Of a DNA stretch of 64,000 nt, positions 35,881 to 47,869 are shown piece by piece. A program made the translations under genes and the position numbers. The notes under the pieces were generated by a model, which ran no database searches, was not told the DNA's origin, and saw only the letters and a list, made by a program, of their open reading frames with translations. Source of the DNA: Episyrphus balteatus. Taxonomy: Eukaryota; Arthropoda; Insecta; Diptera; Syrphidae. Every line of letters starts with the position of its first letter. The stretch's first letter is position 1. The DNA lies in contig NC_079134.1 of the NCBI RefSeq assembly GCF_945859705.1, positions 166,691,718 through 166,755,717 on the forward strand, given 5' to 3'.

Positions 35881-38228
35881 TATATAAACCTACAAGTCAT
35901 TCATAAATTTTTTTTTTGATAACATCACCGGTTTCAAAGTTATACATATGTATGTATATGAAAGCCTAAATTTTCGACATTAAAACGTGAATTACTTTTT
36001 ATGCACACATGGGACTTTTGACATTTTACTTTAATTGAAATTTAAATGCTCTGTACCACTTTTCAGATCTATGTGAATTATTTCTGGTTGAATGTTTATT
36101 TTGACCGGACTACAATTATATGTACCTACCCATGCCTAAAAATATAAAAAATTGAGAAAATATATTTTTTCTCTCTAAGATTACAAGGTTTTCTATCTGG
36201 ACTATCGGAAAGTATGTAAAAGTAAATATTTAACTGTTTTTTGTTTTAATTTTTGTATTTTTGTACTTGAAAACAGCATTTTACACTTTTCATTTTGATT
36301 TCTAAATATCAAAAAAATGACTAAAAAATAAAAATAGTATATAGATAAAAAAAAAAATGTTTTATAATTATTCAAGGTAAGTGCTTACATGTTATTAATT
36401 TTTTAAAATATACGTTCTTGACACATAAAGGGTTAATATAAGCGTGTTATTATGTGTTCATAAAGTAGTTATACAAAAATGTAAAATTTATCAAAAGTGT
36501 TTGCCTGTAATTTTTTTTTTCGAAAATTATTATGACTTGTTTGTTAATTCTTAACATCGAAAATCCTTAAACGGGGAACAAACATAAACTGACCTATATA
36601 AATCACTCTCTAACAATCAACGTTGCAATTTTAATCCTCTGATAAAATCCCTCTTCTTCACTTCTTCATTCTTATCCTGTCATCACTGCTATAAAAGCAG
36701 AGAAGCACTATGGCAGTGGCATTGAGAGTGACAGTGGCATTGGCATATCACACTGTTGCACGTCATCGTCAGCTTGATGCTTTTCACAGTTCTGCTGCAG
36801 TATAGCAGTTAGTGTATAGTTGTGAAATGAGAGGAGCAGAGGATAATCCAGGATTACATTGAATCTGGTTTTTCGAGTAAAATGCATGCAAGTGATTTTA
36901 TGTAATCCCTTTTGAAAGCTCAATCAGCAAGTAGCGAGAGGGAGTATTAATATTAGTTGGGAGGGATGTGAAGCAGAAGAAGAATGAGGGACTACTTCTT
37001 TTTGACACACAGAAAATAAAGCGTTTTTATTCGATTAAAGTCCCTCCAGGGTACAATTATAGACCCGTGTCGCAGCCGCCGCATAGCAGCGCATTGATAA
37101 TGGCTGCTAAGGTTTTTTTTCTTTGTGATGATGTTTTCAATGGTTTCCGCCACCTTTGACTATGGCGTGTCTCCTATTTCCTGTTTCTTCTTCGCCTGAG
37201 TGTTCTCTCTCACTAATTTTCTATCAACCATAATTTGTTCATTTAAATTTTTAATTAAACACGAGAGACGTCGTTGTTTCGTTCGGCATCGTCGTCGTCG
37301 TCATCGTGTCGTGCGAAAACAGAAGTGAAAACGTGAAGTTCTATGGCGGCACGGATATCTGCAATGAATTTGCCATTATGTGTACTTAGAAGTTAAACTA
37401 AAGAAGCAGTAGAATAACCCTCCTCCCGACCTGACGACTCGTCCTCCGAAAAAACATCCTGACAGGATAGCTTTTTCTATTTTTTTGTTCATTTTTGTTG
37501 TTGCTTTCGTTTGTTTGCTCATCCAAAGCGGGTAATTGGTTTTCGTTTTTTGTTGTTGTTCTTTGGTGATGGTGGTGGTGTTCTGTCTTAAGATTGTAAG
37601 TTTTAATTAAGTATTGAATTTTAAGGTTAAGACATACACACAGCTTAGCTAGAAGTTGTTTTTCTTGAGTTTGAGAGAAGAAGAAGGAAATTCATTTATG
37701 CCTCCCAGTTAGAAAAAGGTCCGACCAAACTCCCCCGACTTTTAAGTTCAAACAAAAAGAGAGTGCAAGCCTATGTTTAAGTAAACGAAAAAGTAGGTAT
37801 ATAGCAATGTGTTAGTTAATCAATTTCTATTCTAATCGAGCGTGTGTTGACTTTATTAGCATTTTAATGAAAATTGGCTAATTGCCAAAAGCCATTAGGT
37901 TTGGCAAATGGGCAAAATTAAAGACTCGAGATCTAATTGCTTTTTATTTTTAATCGGGAAACCAAAAGCAGAGAGGGGAGGAAATTACGTTATAGAGACT
38001 ATACGAGCGTAAAAGTTAATTGCAGTGTTGTTGTTAAGTGCTGTTAATTTTTTTTTTCTGTTTCCTTTTTTGTTTTTGGAATTGATATAATTTATGATGT
38101 GATACAAAGAATATGAAGACTATAAAAATGGAAAAATATAAACGATACAAAAAAAAACTTTTGGAAATGTGCTGAGTGATTAGATGACAAAAAATAAGAA
38201 ATGTTTAACTACCTATGTACATATGTAT
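35881..38228. other. Non-coding DNA, including a more GC-rich stretch at 36.6-37.5 kb
   Basis: No ORF with a recognisable product. From 37260 to 37400 the text CGTTCGGCATCGTCGTCGTC and GAAAACAGAAGTGAAAACGT has the look of a dipteran 5' leader, and GTAATTGG at 37531 could be a splice donor. This is only suggestive of a non-coding first exon of a distant gene. Elsewhere AT-rich with nothing recognised. Confidence 0.35.
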
Positions 38229-38905
38229 TAGGGTGCTTCTTAAAAATCAATTTTCGAAATTTTAATGGGACACCCTTTTATTTTTGTTTTATTATGTTCT
38301 TCCTGCCTTAAATATACATTGGGTAAAATTTGGTCCAGTTTAAACACGTTCTAAGGGTCGCTACCACAATTCAAAGTTTTGAAAAATACACCAAATTTTG
38401 TTTTTTTTTTTCTCAGAAAATTTTAAAATTTGTAATCAGAATTAAGTACTTTATATTAAATCTTTAACTGTTTTGAAATAAATTTTGATAAAAATACAGC
38501 GGAATAAAAATGAAGTTTAATTTTGAATATTTTTGAATTTGACATTTTTTTTTGTGTTATTCTGTAGAATAGCTAACTGAGTGATCTTTCTTAATTGAAA
38601 AATTCAATGATTTTATCTGATTGTTTATGAGCCTAATATCTTTATTCGACAGACAGTTAACTGACTGTTAGTTAGAAGATTGAAAAATCGGGTCTTAAGC
38701 GTACTTTGTATTGTAACAAAAAAATTTTGTTGAAATTGATCTTTTTTTTACTCAAATCTTTAGTGAATGGTAGCGACTCCTAAATTTTAATATTAAAATC
38801 GGAAAAAAATACCATATACCATGCTTATATATTAGAACATAATGCAGAGGTGTCCCATTAAAAAATCGAAAAAAAGATTTTTTCGACCATATAAGAAGCA
38901 CCCTA
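38229..38905. mobile_element. MITE with TAGGGTGCTTCTTA ends and 8-bp target duplication
   Basis: The left end TAGGGTGCTTCTTAAAAATC and right end (reverse complement TAGGGTGCTTCTTATATGGT) are inverted. Both arms continue with TTAATGGGACACC about 30-50 bp in. Identical 8-bp flanks ATATGTAT lie at 38221-38228 and 38906-38913. An 8-bp duplication fits hAT-type insertion. 677 bp, no coding content. Confidence 0.85.
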
Positions 38906-39732
38906 ATATGTATGCACTTTATTTAGGTTTTTTTCGGGAATCAAGTTCCTAAGTGGAAAAAAAATCCCCTAATTTTTTCAGATTTTTATTTTGACGATAG
39001 ATGGCGCACCAAGAGGGTTAAAGTTTTTTCTCATTTGAAATACCTAGGTGTATATTGACATAAATTTTTGATGAGGTTCTATTCTATATTAAACACCCTT
39101 TTCAAAAAGGTATAAGCCATTTAGCCCAAATTTTTGTCCAATTTTATTAAAATACGTATTAGCACAAAAATATTATTTAATATAGTTTTGTACTAAATGT
39201 AGTTTATAGAAATTTTTTGAAATAAATTTTTGTATTTTTTTTTTCAAAAACTTTTCATCAAAACAATTTCAGTTAGCACGAAAAAACTAAGAATAAATCT
39301 TTGTCATGTAAAAAAGGCAAAATCTGAAATTTTAGGTAGTGCTAGCGTTAGTTTTTAATAATTCTTATTTATAGCGAGTAGCATTCAGTTTTTTTTTTTC
39401 TTGTTTTGCAACATTAAGTGTTAAAAAACTCTTAAAATCAATTTCCAAATTTCTAACAGAATTTAAAAATATAACAAGAAAAAATAAAGACATTACAAAA
39501 AGGACATCTTTTTTAAAATTACCAACTGCTTAGTAATAAAAATTTTGAAAAAGTGCTGTAATTTCTTGGAATTGCCATGGTTAATTGAGAAAAAGTGTAA
39601 AAAGGACAATTTTTACACTAAAAAAAAAAACAAATTTTGATTTTTAAGAGGTTGGTTATTTGAAAAAAAAAAAAAATTTTGTCATAGTTTTTGAAATTAG
39701 GTTGGGCTAACAAAAATAAAATAAATAAATAA
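38906..39732. other. AT-rich non-coding DNA
   Basis: Nothing recognised. Confidence 0.5.
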
Positions 39733-40396
39733 AGACTGGGTCAAACGAACTTGCTCTAAGAGTTCAAGTTGCCTAAGTATTTAAGACTTTTTATATAGAA
39801 ACTTGGGAAATGTAGGTATATAAAAAAAAAAAAAAATCAAATAAAAAAAAATTAAATTCATTTTTCAAAAAAATAAAACAATATCTGAAATCAAATCACC
39901 CCACAAAACAAGTACGCAGTTTTATTTGATATATTAAGGTGCATTTTTAGAAAAAAAATTTCAAAATCGTCATTTTTTAAAAAAACTAATTTTTTATAAA
40001 TAATTTTTTGAAAAAAAAGTTTTAAAACAAAATTGGTATGCCATTTTGCAGAAATCACTAATCGACATCTAAAAACAAAATTTCAAAAAAATTCAATGTC
40101 CCGTTTTCGAAAATTTGATTTTACAAAAAAAAATTTTCAAATTTAAAAAAATTAATTCCAAAAACCATTTGAAGAGTCTCCCAAAACTGCTACATAGCAA
40201 GTTTGAAGTTAATCGGTCCATCCGTTTAGGCTCTAGTTCCTTATACAGACAGACAGACTGACAGACAGACAGACGGACTTCCGTTACCCACTTTTTTGGC
40301 ATTGTCTACCATCGTTATGTCATGGAAAAATGTCATCTCAACTTTTTTTTTTACGAATGCATAACTTGATATATAGTACCTACCTATATCGCAAGT
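39733..40396 (-). mobile_element. DINE-1/Helentron-like element
   Basis: On the minus strand it starts ACTTGCGATATAGGTAGGTA, has the TAACGATGGTAGACAATGCC core variant and a short GTCT array, and ends AGAGCAAGTTCGTTTGACCC followed by AGTC. The 3' hairpin is degraded (TTTGACCC for GTGCGACC). Confidence 0.7.
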
Positions 40397-41214
40397 GTGA
40401 TGTAATTTATTGGAATTACCAAGGTTAGTTGAGAACGGTCTAAAAAGTACTATTCATATACTAAAAAAGAAACACCTCATGGACACCATTTTATTTTGTT
40501 GTTACTTATGAAAAATGTTTGGATAGATTTTATTAAGCATGTATATTTTCTAGATGCTTATATGGCAAACCAAAAAATCAATGATTTTTACGATTAAAAA
40601 ATATTTGTATTTTGTGGTTTTTAAGAGGTGAAATGAAACAAAACAACTTAAGCATCTTAACAGGAATGTTATATGGACTACATTCAAACAAGTAAGAATT
40701 CTAAGTCAAATAAATAACATTTGAGGCGCAATGCTCCCAACAGTGGATTTACTTTTTCTAAATTATAAATTAAATTGGTCGCTGTGGCGTATGCGTACTA
40801 TTTTTTTTTTTGTGAGGTGAATACAAAATAATAACGAAAATAACGTTGATCAAACAAACCACAGTGCAAAACCAACAATTTTTACACTGAATAAAAAAAA
40901 AATTATTTTTTGTAATTTTTGAGGTGCAAAAAAAAAAATAATTCCGTTATAATTTTAGAACTAAGGGTGGGCTAGCGAAAAAAAATTGGGCCTGCCTTGG
41001 GCAATCGAATCAGGAAGGTTTGAAAAAAAAAACAGCATTTGGTGGTGCCAACTTAACATATCAACCTTGAAATTTTAATCTAGATCCTCTTGAAGCAGCT
41101 TCAATTCGTTCATGCATATTCTTTTTTAATGATAAAATCAATTTGCTATAAATCTGCTTCTTCATTTTATGAAGAGTCATAAGTTTTAAAATTTCCAAAA
41201 GTTATGAGTTTTTG
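40397..41214. other. AT-rich non-coding DNA upstream of the UGT locus
   Basis: No gene. A GCTGTGGCGTATGCGTAC motif at about 40782 matches the one at 33227. Confidence 0.5.
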
Positions 41215-41574
41215 TTTTTTGCATTTTAACTACTTCGTTATGGTTTACCTTTTTTTGATGACATTGCACCAAAAATGTTTCTCTTAAAATCTAATCTTAG
41301 ATTAAGGAACTTCCGCCTTGTCATAGCAATGATGAGCAATTATCGTATAAAGGTACAAAATAGCCTTTCTGCATGACTTTCATGTTTACAACACTATATC
41401 TTGAGCTATTTATACGTACAGCAAACAAAATAAACATTCATTATCTAACATCAGTTTGATGATTAGTAATTAGTATCCCAATATTTTTGTAGAGCTTTAT
41501 AAAAAGTCTACGAATTCTAACAAACCAATTCAGTTGTCAATCCGGTGGTTTTGAAACTACCAAAACGATTAACG
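41215..41574 (+). promoter_or_regulatory. Promoter region of the pseudogenised UGT first exon
   Basis: TATAAAAAG at 41498-41506 is followed 34 bp later by TTCAGTTGTC, an initiator whose A is at 41532, giving a 5' leader of about 43 nt before the ATG at 41575. The whole ~360 bp is homologous to 44010-44349. Shared words include AATCTTAGATT, CTTCCGCC, TCATARCAATGATGAGCA, TTATCGT and GAGCTTTATAAAAAGTCTAC. It therefore duplicated together with the exon. Confidence 0.65.
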
Positions 41575-42199
41575 ATGGCTCACTTTTTGGACATTTTTGT
41601 AATTGCTGTGATTTTTGTATCACCAGTGTGAAAGTGCACGAATTCTTGGTCTTTTTCCAGCTGAATCAAAAAGCCACATTATAGTTCACAATACCTCAGT
41701 AATAGATGCATTACCTGAAAAAGGTCATGATGTAACAGTTGTAACAACTATTCCAATTGTCAAAAAGGACAAAAAATATCGTCACATTCAACTTGAAGTC
41801 GATGCTCAAAATCCCGGTAACCATCATGGAAAACTCATCAACGATCCAGGTCCAAACTACAAAAAATTCGAAAGACTTGTTCCACAAGTGATGTACGTTG
41901 CTAAATGCAAGTCTTAATCATCCCACCTTTAAAGAATTGATGGACTGAATCGTTTGATTTGGCGATTTTGGGATATATCTTCAATTAATTTCAACTTGGA
42001 GTTGCTGGACATTTTAAGTGTCCTATAATATTGTCATTTATGAATCAGCCCATTGCATTTACAAACAAAGTACTTGGTAATCCAACGGAGTGGCTTATGT
42101 TCCGGATTTAATTTTTGGAGGGAATCAACCTCTAGATTTCTGGGGCAGACTAAAAAATTTGGTCTGGATGATGAATAGTAAACAACAAGCTCTGTATGA
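41575..42199 (+). pseudogene. UGT alternative first exon 1a, disrupted
   Basis: Homologous along its length to the intact first exon at 44350-45005, starting with ATGGCTCACTTTTTGGAC and keeping SARILGLFPAESKSH, the KGHDVTVVTT strand and KYRHIQLEVD. Visible damage: a one-base insertion at about 41621-41626 that puts a TGA directly after the signal peptide, further indels leading to a stop at 41915-41917 and another TGA near 41946, and a small deletion near the 3' end. The splice donor GTAAGTAT at 42200 is intact, as are the TATA box and initiator. It could still be transcribed and spliced but cannot encode a full N-terminal domain. Confidence 0.85.
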
Positions 42200-44009
42200 G
42201 TAAGTATCAGGAAGACAAGAAATTCGCAAAATAGTCAAAAGCCAATTACAAAACTGCAGAAATGCAAAATAAATGACCTGAAATTCCAGTTTCTTTCAGA
42301 TCTTAACGTATTTTATTATTTTTCAGAACGTTATCATTTTCGTTTTTTATTCATATAATGTACCTACATATTTTTATTTTGATAAAAAAAAATAGGAAAG
42401 ACTCCATTTGTGCCTTTTTAGGAGCTTTATCGTAGGAGGAAGCACATGCGACCCAGTCGTAGATTTTTTGTAGAAAAGCATTATGCAATACAAAATTCAA
42501 AACAAATTTTTCAAAAACCACATTTTCGGACTTTAAAAAAATACTTGAAATTTTTTTTTGAAAAATCAATTCAATTTTTTAAAATTTTCTTTAGAATTAT
42601 TGCATTCAAAATGGCATCCCAACATTTTTTTCATACAAATTTATTTTGAAAGAAACAATTTTTTTTAAAAACGGCTCTCATTTATTTCTCAATAAAACAA
42701 ATCAAGCGGGGAATTTTTATTGGAGTTAAAATTTAAGTTTTACGCTATGTGAATTTCTAGAGCAAACTCGTGCGACCCAGCCATGCATTTCATTTGTATG
42801 CAATTTCATAAAAAATGCGTATCAAACTATCTAAAAACTTGAAATGAAAAACAAAAGCAGGGATTATTGGTATGTGTATACTGTATAGTGTATTTTAACG
42901 ACTAAACGATATTTTTATTGAACAGTTATTATATTAGTAATTATGTTGGCACAAAAGGGGTCTAACGTTCTTACATTGTTTTTCTTTAAAATCTAAATTT
43001 ACAGTAAAATGTCACTGTGTTTGTTTAAAATATTAATTCTTCTAAGCTCAAGTTGTTCAAGTCCGGTTGTAATTGTGTTGGTTGGATTAGGGAGGCTTAC
43101 AGCCTGACCCTGGATCAGCGTAGAAGGGGATGTTCTCTTCGTCGTTGGTTGTTATAAAATCCTAATCCAAAAGTTTCTTGGCTTCTAGGTACAGTTGCTG
43201 TAGCTTGGCTGGTTTATGAATCTTCCTACTTCCTTATATTAAAAGTCCTGAAAAGGGAATTTTTACATCCGACTTACCACGAGTAATCGAGAGTATTCAT
43301 ATACATATTTGAAAGCTCATTGATTGGTAAAAAGGCGATCAGGAATAATTAAATTTGTATTAATTTTCAAAAAAAAAAAAAAATGTTCCACATACACCAC
43401 AGTGACCCTTCAAATTTAAAATCTTAAATAAATATACACTTTTTTTTGCTCTTACATAGAAATATATTTAATTGATTATTGTTTACATTCAAAAATCATT
43501 CAATTGCAAATTAGATCTACTATATGAAGTCGATACGATGATTATGCTAATATTGTTCTAAAAGTTTGATTCAGGGAAGCAAAATTGGGGGACCAAATTT
43601 TTAAAACTTGTCAATTATGTTAAGAGAATATAATGATTCATAATATGTTTTATAGGACAAATTCGAATCCATTCATATTTTATCGCATTTATGTGCTCCA
43701 AATATATTTCTAAAATCATCAAAACATTTATTGACTATCGACAAAAATGATTTGCCAATAAATAAAAAAAAAATTAAAACAAAACATTAAACGTGTTTTC
43801 ATTGTTTGACTTCCTCATAATGACATCAATAGTCCTAAAAACTCTGAGTCAAAAGTCAAAATCCGAACCCTCATAAAGAATTTTCAATTCGTCGATATTT
43901 TTGCTGATCATTTAGCTTTTTCATTTACTAAAATCAACCAATTTGTTACAAAATTGCTATCTCATCAAAATTTTCGAAATCTATAAGATCTTGTTAATTT
44001 TTTTTTTTA
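42200..44009. other. Intergenic or intronic DNA between first exons 1a and 1b
   Basis: Contains two DINE-1-like 3' ends (42430-42790) and otherwise AT-rich sequence. There is no UGT C-terminal exon on either strand. An inverse copy of the TCACTGTGGTGTATGTGGAA motif lies at about 43390. Confidence 0.5.
42430..42790 (+). mobile_element. DINE-1-like fragments, two 3' ends
   Basis: GCACATGCGACCCAGTCGTA ends at about 42465. A second body (with AAAATGGCATCCCAACATTT and AAACGGCTCT) ends with AGAGCAAACTCGTGCGACCC followed by AGCCATGCATTT at 42790. Both lack the 5' part and the microsatellite core. Confidence 0.65.
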
Positions 44010-44349
44010 TTTACTTGCTTCGTAATGCAAAAATTTGAATTTCTTAATGACATTGCATCATAAACATTTTAAACAAAAAATCTTATCTTAGATTTAGGAA
44101 GTTCCGCCAAGTCATAACAATGATGAGCATTATCGTTTGAATGTACAAAATAACTCTTGTAGAGAATGACTTTTATATTTACTATATCTCGAGTTATTTA
44201 TACCTTCATCAAAATCGATAAACAAAAATCATAATCAAACTCTACTTTGTTGATAAGTATCTAATAAAGTGTGGAGCTTTATAAAAAGTCTACGTATTCT
44301 AACTTATTTAGTTGTCCATTTGGTTTAGTAACAAACACAACGTATAACG
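44010..44349 (+). promoter_or_regulatory. Promoter region of UGT first exon 1b
   Basis: TATAAAAAG at 44280-44288 and an initiator-like TTTAGTTGT with its A at 44310, exactly 30 bp downstream, give a 40-nt 5' leader to the ATG at 44350. Conserved upstream block shared with 41215-41574: GTTCCGCC, AGTCATAACAATGATGAGCA and TTATCGT. The TTATC and ATGATGAGCA words could bind GATA or bZIP factors, but this is a guess. The functional copy shows which promoter bases are retained. Confidence 0.7.
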
Positions 44350-45005
44350 ATGGCTCGATTTTTGGGCCTTTTTGTGATCACTCTGATATTCGTATCTCAA
44401 TGTGAAAGTGCTCGGATACTCGGTTTTTTCCCATCTCCATCGAAAAGTCACATATTAGTGCATACTTCTTTGGCCGATGCACTATCTGAAAAAGGTCATG
44501 ACGTTACAGTTGTAACAATTGTTCCAATTTTAAAAAAGAACAAACAATACCGTCACATTCAACTTGATGTCGTTGGTCTTGAAAAAGATTACCATGGCAA
44601 ACTGATAAACGATCCTTCAGGTCCAAATTACAAGAATTTTGCAAGACTTATCTCACAAGTTACAACCTCTGCGAATGCAAGTATTAACAATCCAGTTTTT
44701 AAAGAAATGATGGACAAGGAATCATTTGATTTGGTCATTTTGGGATATTTCTTTAATGAATTCCATTTCGGAGTTGCTGCACATTTTGAGTGTCCTTTGG
44801 TGATATCGTTTATGAATCAACCTATTACACTTACGAACAAAATGATTGGTAATCCTGCGGAGGTGGCTTATGTACCGAATTTAATGTTGGGAGGAAAACA
44901 ACCACTTGGATTTTGGGATAGATTAAAGAATACAGTGGTGGGTCTTTTGGCCGATGAAGTTTTATCACCTTTGATGATGGAAAAGAGACAACAAGAATTA
45001 TACGA
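44350..45005 (+). CDS. UDP-glycosyltransferase alternative first exon 1b
   Basis: Encodes the N-terminal, acceptor-binding half of a microsomal UGT (GT1 family), which transfers sugar from a UDP-sugar to small lipophilic acceptors in the ER lumen. Residues 1-20 are a signal peptide (MARFLGLFVITLIFVSQCES). His34 in PSPSKSH is the expected catalytic base and Asp127 in ESFDLVILGYF its partner. GHDVTVVT forms the conserved second strand, and NAS at about 109 is a possible N-glycosylation site. The frame closes at 45009, but the exon should end at 45005: GTAAGT follows and the split codon GA|T matches the acceptor at 56742. Spliced to the shared exons it gives about 518 residues. The intron would be 11.7 kb. 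It pairs most closely with the pseudo-exon 1a. No RNA evidence is available; an orphan exon is the alternative. Confidence 0.85.
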
Positions 45006-45344
45006 GTAAGTGAAAAGTTTCGCATAGCTACATATTTGAAAAAAATATCAATTTTTTTTTGTTTAAATCGATAAAAGCCATAGAATTGATAACAAAGGTA
45101 TTAGATTATTGAATATATTAACGAAAATTTATCAGCTGATGGAAAGATAACACAATTACTGAATACGTTGAGTGTTTTCGTTCAGATTTGGTTTTAAGTC
45201 CACACTCCACAATGTGTATTTTTTAATCTTGATATTGAAGGTTATGGTTTTATGCTTAAAATTTCTACGTTACATTTACAAACATGTGTTTTTGTAATTT
45301 TTTTTTTAACATTGATATTGAGGAAACACAAAGAAGATCTTTTT

Positions 45345-46278
45345 ACTTGCGATATAGGTACTACATATTTATATTATATTATATTATTGCATTTGTACAA
45401 AAAAAAAGTTGAGATAACATTTTTCAATGACATTACGATGATAGAGAATGCCAAAAAACTGGGTCTCGGAAGTCCGTCTGTCTGTCCGTCTGTCAGTGTG
45501 TCTGTCTGTATACGAAGCTACAGCCTAAACGGATGGACCCATTAATGACAAACTTGGTATGTAGCGTTATTTGGCGACTCCCCAGATTTGTTTTTGGAAT
45601 AAATTTTTTTGGACAAAAAATAGCGTTACTTGTCATATACCGATTTTAGTAAAGTTGAAATTGCTCAAAAACGGCCAAAACGGTTTTTTTGTAAAAAATT
45701 CAAATGTAAGTTTTTAGACAAGGTCTATCTTCTAATGAAAAAAATGTTTTTTGAAAGTCATTAGGTATTAAAGGTACCTGCCATAGAACCGTTTTTTTTT
45801 TTTTAAATCCGATTTCAACAAAACTTTTTGTGAAGAAGCATTTTTATAGTTTTAATATAAGACAAAAATAAAATTTCAAAAAATGTAATTTTTGGATTTT
45901 TAAAAAAAATTTGAAAACTTTTTTTCAAAAATCAAATTTTCGAAAACAGGACATTGAATTTTTTGAAATTCAGTTTTTAGGTGTGGTTACTTGTTTCTAC
46001 AAAATGCCATACCAATTTTATTTTAAAACTTTTTTTTCAAAAAATTATTTATAAAAAAATAGTTTTTTGAAAAACGATTTTGAAAATTTTTTTTCTAAAA
46101 ATGCACCTTAATATATCAAATAAAACTGTATACTTTTTTGGAGGGCAATTTGATTTTAGATCTTATTTTAGTTTTTTAAAAAACGAATTAAATATTTTTT
46201 TTTTCAATTTTGTTTGTTTTATTTTTATCTACATTTCCCAAGTTTCTATAAAGTCTTAAAAATTTAAGTCGTGCATTT
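45345..46278 (+). mobile_element. DINE-1/Helentron-like element, 3' end eroded
   Basis: It starts ACTTGCGATATAGGTACTAC, has CATTACGATGATAGAGAATG, a (GTCT/GTCC)n stretch and CAGCCTAAACGGATGGACCC, and ends TTTAAGTCGTGCATTTTATT. The AGAGCAAGT-CGACCC part of the 3' end is deleted. It is the first of three copies in direct orientation. Confidence 0.75.
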
Positions 46279-46827
46279 TATTTAATAGGGTCATATACCT
46301 TACAACATATTCTGTGGATTTAAAATATAATGTTTATTGAATACTTTTAGTAAAAAATTGAAAACTAAGACATTTAAAAAATTTACTGTACATAATTTCG
46401 GTTTAGGTTTAAGATGTTTCAAGTAAATACATTTTTAGGTTAATAAATTGATTAATGTTTAAAATCTGCAGTCCTCTTTTGTATTTCTTTTTAACAGGTG
46501 CTTACATTTAAAAAATGTTAAAATGTTAAAAACTTTTAAAAAAATTTTCTTCCGCAAAGTATAAAATAGCTTTATATGACTTTAAGCTCTCCTTGTTTTT
46601 TTTCTACCACGTTGAAACAAATTTTAAAAGCCTTATAGTAGGACCAAAAATAACGTTACCTGACTCTTGACATTTACCAATTTTACAAAAAAATAATTTT
46701 CTCAAAATCGGCTGCTACGATTTTGATTAAAAAATAAAAGTGATAGTTTTTAGACAAGGCCTATCTTTAAATGAAAAGTTTTTTTTTTTTAATCGTTGTT
46801 AACGGTACCTCCCACAGAACCGTTTTT

Positions 46828-47830
46828 ACTTGCGATATAGGTACTATATATCAAGTTATGCATTCGTACAAAAAAAAAAGTTGAGATAACATTTTTCCAT
46901 GACATTACGATGATAGACAATGCGAAAAAAGTGGGTCCCGGAAGTCCGTTTGTCCGTCTGTCTGTCAGTCTGTCAGTCTGTTAGTCTGTCTGTCTGTATA
47001 AGGAACTAGAGCCTAAACGGATGGACCGATTGACTTCAAACTTGCTATGTAGCAGTTTTTGGAGACTCTCCAGAGGGGTTTTTGGAATTAATTTTTTTGG
47101 ACCAAAAATAACGGTACCTGTCATACAAAAATTTCGGAAAAGTTTAATTTCACGAAAACGGCTCCAACGATTTTGTTAAAAAAATTCAAATGTTAGTTTT
47201 TAAACAAGATCTATCTTTTGAAGAAAAAATTTTTTTTTGAAAATCATTATTAACGGCACCTGCCAAAGGACCACTTTTTTCAAATCCGATTTTCTGCAAA
47301 ACTGCTTATTGTATTTCAACGAAATTTTTTATACAAAAGCATTTATTCAATTTTAATATAAGCCAAAAATAAAATTTTGAAAAAAATAATTTTTGGATTT
47401 TTAAAAAAATTTTGAAATTTTTTTTTTTTTAAATCAAATTTTCGAAAACGGGACATTGAATTTTTTTGAAATTTTGTTTTTAGATGTTGATTAGTTATTT
47501 CTTCAAAATGGCATACCAGTTTTATTTTTAAACTTTTTTTTCAAAAAATTATTTATAAGAAATTAGTTTTTTAAAAAACGGCTCTAACGATTTTGACAAT
47601 TTTTTTTTCTAAAAATGCACCTTAATATATCAAATAAAATTGCATACTTGTTTTGTGGGGCGATTTGATTTCAGATATTGTTTTATTTTTTTGAAAAATG
47701 AATTTTTGTTTTTGTTTTTTTTTTTTTTTTTTTTATATACCTACATTTCCCAAGTTTCTATATAAAAAGTCTTAAATATTTAAGCAACTTGAACTCTAAG
47801 AGCAAGTTCGTGCGACCCAGTCGTGCATTT
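46828..47830 (+). mobile_element. DINE-1/Helentron-like element, full length
   Basis: Starts ACTTGCGATATAGGTACTAT and ends AGAGCAAGTTCGTGCGACCC followed by AGTCGTGCATTTT. The (GTCT)n array is short and mixed with GTCA/GTTA units. About 1.0 kb, the most complete long-subtype copy. The stretch just before it (46600-46827) is also family-like body sequence. Confidence 0.8.
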
Positions 47831-47869
47831 TATTTTTTTTTAATTTTTGACTATTTTTCAAATAACTAG

